From Periconia sp. R9002 (lineage: Eukaryota; Ascomycota; Dothideomycetes; Pleosporales; Periconiaceae), in assembly GCA_023627715.1 (NCBI GenBank), contig JAMAHW010000037.1, forward strand, positions 62,001 to 126,000: a DNA stretch of 64,000 nucleotides. Direction: 5' to 3'. The first letter of the stretch is position 1. Each line of letters starts with the position of its first letter. The notes below the pieces were generated by a model. It saw only the letters and a program-made list of their open reading frames with translations, had not been told where the DNA came from and ran no database searches. Positions 57,362 to 64,000 of the stretch are shown piece by piece. Both the position numbers and the translations under genes were made by a program.

Positions 57362-58490
57362 CTAGCAAGAGACCCTATCACAGGCCACAACCGCCGCGAT
57401 ATCAGCTTCCTCTTGAACAACCCATCTCTTTCCAATGATACCGCTCTCAACAGAGCGCTTCTGTCCTCCAACAAATTTCAACTTCTCATTGCCTACAACA
57501 CCTGTAGTAACCTTGCCGTTGCTAGGTGCCCCAATGCCTGTCACGGTGCCATCTCCACCCTGCACAACATTGGAGAAGCTGTTCATCATAGTCTGCACGC
57601 CAGACGAAAAGCCCTTGCCGTCGAATTCGCAGTGTCCGCCAGTGGGTGTGTTATCCACCGTTTGGAGAGAGTTGATCTGATCAGCAGAGAGACCCTGCGA
57701 GGCAGCGATTTGCTCGTATGCAGCTACTGACTGAGGAATAGAGCCCTGTAGGAGCTTTAGCTCCGACTGTGTGGACTGGAAGTGAATCCTGGTGTTGGCG
57801 ACGGTTGCTGGGTCCACGACATCGACCTGTGGTGCCATGCCACCGCAGTTCAATTCAACGGCACTGTTGGGGAAGTTCTGCATCTGTGCTGGGATGAAGA
57901 AACCGCTCATGAGGAGGGAACCGCCGGACACGCCCGAGAAAACGACGTTGTTGCTGTCGAAGGCGGCTACTTGCGGCATGACGTTTTTGACAAAGTCGTT
58001 AACGGCTTGAGCGTGCGCTACACCATCGGTTCTTTGGAGACCAGAGCCGCCGCCCCAGAAGAGGTTGTCGTTGGGGGCGAGGAGGACTACGCCCATGGTG
58101 TTGGCCTGTACCGCTTGGTTGGGGAACTTGACGAAAGAGTCACCGCCGTCTCCGTGGAGGAGAACATTGACACCTGGGTCCTATCAACAATCTTGAACAG
58201 AGTAAATGTTCGCTGTACATACCCATTGTCCCGTTAGCGCTCGTTGCTGCGGCACCTGGCACTCCAGAAGCAGCCATAAACTGGTCGGCCGGAGCAGCGA
58301 CCTTGAAGCGAATGGGGAGACCGTTTACGTTGGCAGTGGCGTCGAGGATCATGGAGCCATCTGTGGCCTTGGAGACTCCCTGGGGGATCTGTGCTACCTG
58401 CTGGGCGGCCGTCTGCTGTTTGCCTTTTCCTCGTTGTGGAGCACATGATGCAAGTGCAACAAGGGATACAAACACCACTTTGCTGTACAT
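57362..58490 (-). CDS. Secreted alpha/beta-hydrolase-like protein
   Basis: Exons 58223-58490 and 57362-58173 (49-bp intron, phase 1) give 359 residues. A signal peptide (MYSKVVFVSLVALASCA) is followed by a basic, Gln-rich segment and a beta-rich domain. The fold-type motifs are VNVLLHGDGGDSF (oxyanion-hole-like), LAPNDNLFWGGGSG, and the nucleophile elbow GVSGGS with Ser172. This suggests a secreted serine hydrolase of a conserved fungal family whose substrate is not known; members are sometimes mislabelled as F-box proteins in databases. The C-terminal tail (KRSVESGIIGKRW, with KR pairs) could be processed by a Kex2-like protease. Catalytic Asp and His were not placed with confidence. Confidence 0.8.
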
Positions 58491-59773
58491 TTTAACGGGA
58501 ATATTCCACAATATATGAAAAATATACAAATGGAAACAAGACGAATATAAATTATAGACAGGGAAAATAAGAGCGGGCCGGCCGAAGAATCGAATGGGTA
58601 TGAACAACTCCGCAAAGAAGCGTGAAAGGAAAGGGAGGAGGTGGTGGAAAATCCGGAGTAAAGAAGTGGAGGTGTCTCTTCTTTAGAGGGAATCTGGGAT
58701 GGTAGAGATGGGATTGGGGTCAAACAACACAAGGCGGCCAAGCCACGAATTGCAATTAAGTGGAAGGACTGCTAGCTTGATCAGGCTGGACAGCGAGAGG
58801 CTCCCAGGCCATACTCGCACGCCGCTGGCCATAATTGTCGGATGTTTCTGTGTTGTTGCATGTATCGTTTTGGAGGCGTCTCTGTTTCGCTTGGCGCGCT
58901 GCATGGGGAGAGGTTTTGAGAAACGTGATGCTTTTCGCTGCTTGAAGAGAATCCCTTGCGGGTTGAAATGCTTTCTTTGTTGATTCATTACCCTCCAATA
59001 TAAAGCTTGTACAGTTATTTGCAGAAGAGAACTGCGATGTACATAAGTAGTGGTGGGTGAGGGTGGAGGTCTTCAGTAATCGGCTTGACATGCCGGTTTC
59101 GGGAGTTCCTGCCTTAAAAAGGTGTCGGAGGCCTGGGCATCACGAACACTTATGAAACAGCTCAACCAGGCACCTTGAAAAGTTGAAGCATGCCTTGTAA
59201 CGATACTTTGAATGATATTTAGGTGACCAATATCCTTCCCCTACAACTTCGTTACAAATCGGCTGGTCAGGATTGACTGAAAGGAATACGATAGATGGAT
59301 ATCTGGGCCAATCTTCATTAATATATTCAAATGTTTGTACATACTTAGGTACTTTTCATTGAGTTCATCACGTAGGGTCTGAAGCTCATCTCTATGCAAA
59401 CTCAAACCCCGAAATCCTATGAATAGTAGGTTTGACTATGCTGCAGATCGGCAATGGGGTTCATCGAGAGGTACTGCGAATGATTATAAATAGATTGATG
59501 GCGTTTGTGGAGACGCTGGATTGTATTGTCTGGGCGGTAGCCTGATATTTCATTCATCGTGATACTCCCTCACTCATCAAGATAGTGGCCGTGCTTGTAC
59601 TGAGTTTATTCTACTCAGAAAACAGTCCTTGTGGACGTCCGAGCAATGCAGAAATCGCCTAATATCGTGAATTCCTAATGAAGCCCGCCCAAACCGGACT
59701 GCCCGCAATGCACATGAACACCGATTGACCAGTTTTCGACACCCGTCGCTCATCATTCACCATCGAACCCCTT
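58491..59773. other. Intergenic, hydrolase-like gene to eL34
   Basis: About 1.3 kb without a supported gene. Short frames at 58680-59090 on both strands show no domain. Upstream region of the hydrolase-like gene and 3' flank of eL34. Confidence 0.5.
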
Positions 59774-60297
59774 TTAACGCTTCTTCTGCTGTGACTCCTT
59801 GAGGACCTTCTTCACGACCTTTTGCTCCTCGATCAAGAAAGCACGGACAATGCGGTCCTGGACGCAGTTGGCGCATCGCGAACCACCGTAGGCGCGCTGG
59901 ACGGTCTTCTTGGGGCGGGAAACGGTAGCGTACTCGCGGGGGCGGAGGGCAGGGATACCAGCAAGCTTGATGCCGCAGTCCTGGTTTTGTCAATATTCGT
60001 CCCTGTGCTGCTGCTCACAGACAACTTACACCGCACTTGGGGGCAGTTCCCTTCTTCTTGATGTGCAGGTATCGGAGCTTTCCACCAGGAGTCTTGTACA
60101 TGTTTTAGTATCCCTTCCATCGGCAGATATGTCCATTTAACTAACCTTGATCACGCGGACATTGTTGCTGGTGGTGTTGTAGGGAGCCCTTCGGCGCTGT
60201 GAAATGGTCAGCTGTAATCCATTTTTCCAACCATTCAATTTCTGCATTCGAGTCGGCGGTCGCTTGAACGTACGTAGGTGAGACGAGTGGACGGCAT
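59774..60297 (-). CDS. rpl34: 60S ribosomal protein eL34
   Basis: A large-subunit ribosomal protein. Four exons (60274-60297, 60146-60196, 60030-60092, 59774-59980; introns 77, 53 and 49 bp) join in phase 0 to 114 residues: [45 protein letters not shown] and then [18 protein letters not shown]. The zinc-binding cysteines CGDCG and SRCANC are in place. It ends [13 protein letters not shown]. An intron-rich leader lies upstream. The gene is divergent from PRP8 (567-bp spacer). Identity is certain. Confidence 0.96.
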
Positions 60298-60864
60298 TTT
60301 TGATGTGTTCCCGGAAGGTCAGACGTGAGGAATTCTGCGACGTGTGAGTGGCGTTCGAATGGGAGGATATGAGGAAGTACGAAAAATTGCGCGTACCTGA
60401 GTCTAAAAGCTAGATGTTAGTAAAGACCTGGATGCTGCACCGTGTGTACGTACCGGGCGTGGTTGTCGGCGAAAGTCGTGTCAAGTTTTCGCGATATCAA
60501 AGTTCGGTGTTGTGTGAGGCTCGCTTACGCTAGTGCCAAGGCGCTAGAGCACGTGACCTCTGGTGCCTTGCGCGAGGGATCGAGAAAAGATATGTCTAGA
60601 GTCCAACGCCACTCCTCCCTCTTCATCGCGATCCCCCTCATCGCGTGGGGTTTTATTTCAACTCAACGCGTTAATCCCATCTACAATACTCAGCGCGACA
60701 CTTGATCTCCAATTATCTTGTGTGCGCAGCTTGTGGCGACGCGGCAGGGTCATCGGGAGCTTTTGAGCTCGACTCCTAGGCGCTGCGACACAAACACCAC
60801 GCGCCCGAACTTTCTGTTCGACCGCCTCCGATATCAATAGAGTAAGTTGTCTTCGCAAATACAA
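60298..60864. other. Divergent spacer eL34 / PRP8
   Basis: Contains the promoters of both genes and the eL34 leader. On the minus strand a probable leader intron (60397 or 60403 to 60453) has a GTACGT donor and a perfect TACTAAC branch site. A second possible leader intron lies at 60335-60396. The TAAGCGAG element is at about 60520-60527. A CACGTG word (rc-symmetric) sits at about 60551. Confidence 0.5.
60512..60527 (-). promoter_or_regulatory. Putative ribosomal-protein promoter element (eL34 copy)
   Basis: Read on the minus strand as TAAGCGAGCCTCACAC. It lies about 230 nt before the eL34 ATG in genomic DNA, and about 111-173 nt if one or both inferred leader introns are removed. Confidence 0.33.
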
Positions 60865-63800
60865 ATGGAGACGCCACCTCCACCTCCGCCTCCTCCTCCG
60901 CCACCTCCACCGGGCCCTCCTGGTGCGAGCTACGAGCCCCCTCCGCCTCCTCCACCTCCGCCCAGCTCAATACCTCCACCACCTAGCTCCATACCTCCTC
61001 CGCTGGGTCTTCCTGGCACCCTACCTCCTTCGGATCCACAGATTGCCAAATTTTCGCAGAAGAAGAAGGAATGGCTCAAGCGCCAGCGACAGAGGTTTGG
61101 GGAGCGACGAAAGGCAGGCTTTGTGGAAACGCAAAAGGCAGATATGCCTCCGGAGCATTTGCGCAAGATTTTCAAGGACATTGGGGATGTTTCACAGAAG
61201 AAGTTCACAAGCGATAAGCGAAGCTATCTGGGAGCCCTCAAGTTCATGCCACATGCGGTCCTAAAGTTGCTCGAGAACATGCCTATGCCGTGGGAAAACA
61301 AGCGAGAGGTCAAGGTCCTTTATCATACCAATGGCTGCCTCACACTTGTCAACGAAGTACCCCGTGTAATCGAGCCCGTATACCACGCGCAGTGGGCGGC
61401 AATGTGGCTGGCAATGCGAAAGGAGAAGAGCGACCGTCGGCATTTTAGACGTGCTAGATTTCCACCGATGGACGACGAAGAGGCGCCAACGAATTATTCG
61501 GAACAAATTGAAGATGCCGAGCCACTGGAGCCCATCGCTCTCGAGCTTGACCCAGAAGAAGATGAGGCCGTTATCGAGTGGTTTTATGATCACCGTCCGT
61601 TGCTCGACACGCCGCACGTCAATGGCCCGAGTTACGAAACCTGGAATCTGGATCTCCCGCAGATGGCGACTCTGTATCGACTCAGTCGTCAGCTCCTGAG
61701 TGATGTGGTGGATAAGAACTATTTTCACATGTTCGACCTGGATAGTTTCCTGACTGCGAAAGCGTTGAATGTGTCCATGCCTGGTGGCCCGCGTTTCGAG
61801 CCGCTGTACAAGGACATTGACCCCAATGACGAAGATTTTGGGGAGTTTAATGCAATCGACCGAATCATCTTCCGTTCGCCCGTTCGAACCGAATACCGGG
61901 TGTCATTTCCGTTCTTGTATAATTCACTCCCACGTAGCGTCAAACTAGCATGGCACTCGTATCCCCTCGTGGTTTACATTCGGTCAGATGACAATCCTGA
62001 TCTGCCTGCTTTTTACTTTGATCCTACCATCAACCCTATATCATCCCGTGCGGTAGCGCCCAAGAATATTACAGTCAGCCATGAAGACCAAGTATTCGGC
62101 TATGGAAACGACGAGGATGAAGACGATGACTTCGAAATGATGGATGAACTGGAGCCTTTCATGGATGAAGAAGAGCTATATACCCCTGACACAGCTTCTA
62201 CCATCGCTCTTTGGTGGGCCCCGCACCCCTTTGACAAACGCTCAGGTAGGATGGTGAGGGCACAAGATGTTCCATTAGTCAAACAGTGGTACCTTGAGCA
62301 TGTGCCATCCGGTCAACCGGTGAAAGTACGCGTGTCTTACCAGAAGCTGCTGAAGACTTACGTTCTCAATGAACTGCATAAGCGCCCAGCAAAAGCACAG
62401 AACAAACAAAATTTGATGCGTACATTGAAAGGCACGAAGTTCTTTCAGCAATCCAAGATTGACTGGGTTGAAGCCGGGCTCCAAGTCTGCCGTCAAGGTT
62501 ACAACATGTTGAATCTCCTTATTCACAGGAAAAACCTTACCTATCTGCATCTGGACTACAACTTCAATCTGAAGCCGGTAAAAACCTTGACTACCAAAGA
62601 ACGTAAAAAGTCGCGGTTCGGAAACGCCTTCCACCTGATGCGCGAAATTTTACGATTGACCAAACTTATCGTCGACTTGCAAGTTCAATTCCGTCTGGGC
62701 GAACTCGATGCTTTCCGACTTGCAGACGGTATATTGTACGCATTCAACCATGTCGGACAGCTGACGGGTATGTATCGCTACAAGTACAAACTTATGCACC
62801 AAATCCGCTCCTGCAAAGACTTGAAGCATCTCATCTACTATCGATTCAACTCTGGCCCTGTTGGAAAAGGTCCTGGTTGTGGTTTCTGGGCTCCTGCCTG
62901 GCGTGTATGGCTTTTTTTCATGCGCGGTATCATACCGTTATTGGAACGCTGGCTTGGAAACCTGCTTTCGCGTCAATTCGAAGGTAGACACAGCAAGGGC
63001 GTCGCAAAAACGGTAACAAAACAGCGAGTTGAGTCCCACTTTGACTTGGAGCTTCGTGCAGCTGTCATGAGTGACCTCACGGACATGATGCCAGAAGGTA
63101 TCAAGCAAAATAAGGTCAACACTGTTCTTCAGCATCTATCGGAAGCCTGGCGATGTTGGAAGAGTAACATCCCATGGAAGGTTCCTGGCCTGCCCGCGCC
63201 CATCGAGAACATAATTCTACGTTATGTCAAGAGCAAGGCAGATTGGTGGATTTCAGTTGCACACTACAACCGAGAGCGTATCCGACGAGGCGCCACCGTA
63301 GACAAAACTGTCGCCAAGAAGAACCTCGGTCGGTTGACCCGTCTGTGGTTGAAGGCCGAACAAGAACGTCAACACAACTACATGAAGGATGGACCATACG
63401 TGTCGCCCGAAGAGGCTGTTGCAATCCACACCACTATGGTTCATTGGTTGGAGGCGCGAAAGTTCCAACCCATTCCTTTCCCTAGTGTGTCCTACAAGCA
63501 TGATACGAAAATTCTCATTCTTGCTCTTGAGCGTCTTCGGGAAGCATACTCCGTCAAAGGTCGCTTGAATCAGAGCCAACGTGAAGAGTTGGCATTGATT
63601 GAACAGGCATACGACTCGCCGGGAACTACCCTGGCTAGAATCAAACGTTTCATGCTCACGCAGCGTGCGTTCAAGGAAGTCGGCATTGACATGAATGATA
63701 ACTACAGCACAATCAATCCCGTCTACGATATCGAACCCATGGAGAAAATCACAGATGCATACCTCGACCAGTACCTTTGGTATCAAGCTGACCAGCGACA

Positions 63801-64000
63801 CCTATTCCCCGGGTGGATCAAACCTTCCGACACCGAGGTCCCTCCTCTTCTGACGTACAAGTGGGCCCAAGGAATTAACAATCTCGATAAAGTCTGGGAA
63901 TACCAAGATGGCGAATGCAATGTCATGATCGAGACGCAACTGTCCAAGGTATACGAGAAAATGGACCTCACTCTCCTCAACCGGTTGCTACGATTGATCA
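60865..64000 (+). CDS. prp8: Spliceosome core factor Prp8 (5' part, runs off window)
   Basis: Prp8 is the U5 snRNP protein at the catalytic centre of the spliceosome. The frame is open without a stop from the ATG at 60865 to the window end (1,045 codons plus one base), so about 45% of the usual 2,300-2,400-residue protein is present and the gene is partial on the right. The N-terminus is an extended polyproline tract ([22 protein letters not shown]). Conserved N-terminal domain sequence follows: [36 protein letters not shown], the acidic insert [38 protein letters not shown], and the start of the reverse-transcriptase-like region. No intein is seen in this part. No intron is apparent. Divergent from eL34. 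Confidence 0.97.
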   Translation, partial: METPPPPPPPPPPPPPGPPGASYEPPPPPPPPPSSIPPPPSSIPPPLGLPGTLPPSDPQIAKFSQKKKEWLKRQRQRFGERRKAGFVETQKADMPPEHLRKIFKDIGDVSQKKFTSDKRSYLGALKFMPHAVLKLLENMPMPWENKREVKVLYHTNGCLTLVNEVPRVIEPVYHAQWAAMWLAMRKEKSDRRHFRRARFPPMDDEEAPTNYSEQIEDAEPLEPIALELDPEEDEAVIEWFYDHRPLLDTPHVNGPSYETWNLDLPQMATLYRLSRQLLSDVVDKNYFHMFDLDSFLTAKALNVSMPGGPRFEPLYKDIDPNDEDFGEFNAIDRIIFRSPVRTEYRVSFPFLYNSLPRSVKLAWHSYPLVVYIRSDDNPDLPAFYFDPTINPISSRAVAPKNITVSHEDQVFGYGNDEDEDDDFEMMDELEPFMDEEELYTPDTASTIALWWAPHPFDKRSGRMVRAQDVPLVKQWYLEHVPSGQPVKVRVSYQKLLKTYVLNELHKRPAKAQNKQNLMRTLKGTKFFQQSKIDWVEAGLQVCRQGYNMLNLLIHRKNLTYLHLDYNFNLKPVKTLTTKERKKSRFGNAFHLMREILRLTKLIVDLQVQFRLGELDAFRLADGILYAFNHVGQLTGMYRYKYKLMHQIRSCKDLKHLIYYRFNSGPVGKGPGCGFWAPAWRVWLFFMRGIIPLLERWLGNLLSRQFEGRHSKGVAKTVTKQRVESHFDLELRAAVMSDLTDMMPEGIKQNKVNTVLQHLSEAWRCWKSNIPWKVPGLPAPIENIILRYVKSKADWWISVAHYNRERIRRGATVDKTVAKKNLGRLTRLWLKAEQERQHNYMKDGPYVSPEEAVAIHTTMVHWLEARKFQPIPFPSVSYKHDTKILILALERLREAYSVKGRLNQSQREELALIEQAYDSPGTTLARIKRFMLTQRAFKEVGIDMNDNYSTINPVYDIEPMEKITDAYLDQYLWYQADQRHLFPGWIKPSDTEVPPLLTYKWAQGINNLDKVWEYQDGECNVMIETQLSKVYEKMDLTLLNRLLRLI

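Noticed and set aside
62275..63801. Minus-strand frames within PRP8
   Set aside because: Antisense shadows; the plus strand encodes an unbroken conserved protein.

Overview
The window is nuclear DNA of a filamentous ascomycete (Pezizomycotina). The evidence is conserved genes split by short GT-AG introns (mostly 39-100 bp) with CTAAC/CTRAY-type branch sites, a Zn(II)2Cys6 regulator, CFEM-like and LaeA-like proteins, F-box-like 'LxxLPxEIRxxIY' proteins and pyrimidine-rich spacers. A Dothideomycete or a close relative is plausible but is not proven by the sequence. I see no intact transposon, no rRNA gene, no CRISPR array and no prokaryotic or viral segment.

Left part (0.8-14.3 kb): RNA polymerase III subunit RPC34 (+), a class I methyltransferase (+), an unrecognised coiled-coil protein (+), a zinc-free quinone-oxidoreductase-type MDR enzyme (+), a small Arg/His-rich protein (-), a large acidic unrecognised protein (-), a Yvh1-like dual-specificity phosphatase (-) and ribosomal protein eS21 (+). 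About 6 kb without a convincing gene follow (14.3-20.3 kb). This stretch is full of low-complexity tracts, palindromes and CTACCTAGGTAGG-like repeats, and it lies between two convergent genes.

Middle part (20.3-45 kb): the SEACIT/GATOR2 subunit Rtc1/Sea2 (-) is divergent from an HMT1/ABCB6-type ABC transporter (+). Then come a LaeA-like methyltransferase (+), the proteasome deubiquitinase Rpn11 (-) divergent from the class I histone deacetylase Rpd3/RpdA (+), a prodomain-less metacaspase (-), an intron-containing tRNA-Phe (-), an ExoIII/AP-endonuclease-like nuclease (-) and a short spliced F-box-like gene (+).

Right part (45-64 kb): ribosomal protein uL14 (+), a Zn2Cys6 transcription factor with five exons (+), vacuolar alkaline phosphatase Pho8 (-), a CFEM-like membrane protein whose second intron appears to be GC-AG (-), a second F-box-like protein (+), a secreted alpha/beta-hydrolase-like protein (-), and ribosomal protein eL34 (-) divergent from PRP8 (+). 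PRP8 runs off the right edge as 1,045 uninterrupted codons.

Most genes are housekeeping (transcription, splicing, ribosome, proteasome, nutrient signalling) with a scattering of accessory fungal genes; they do not form one pathway or a secondary-metabolite cluster. The points most worth following are the 6-kb convergent gene desert and its palindrome family, a motif shared upstream of all three ribosomal protein genes, the GC-AG intron, two stop-free in-frame introns, and two unusually long inferred introns. Exon joins were worked out by hand from splice sites and reading phase; each listed join gives an intact frame.
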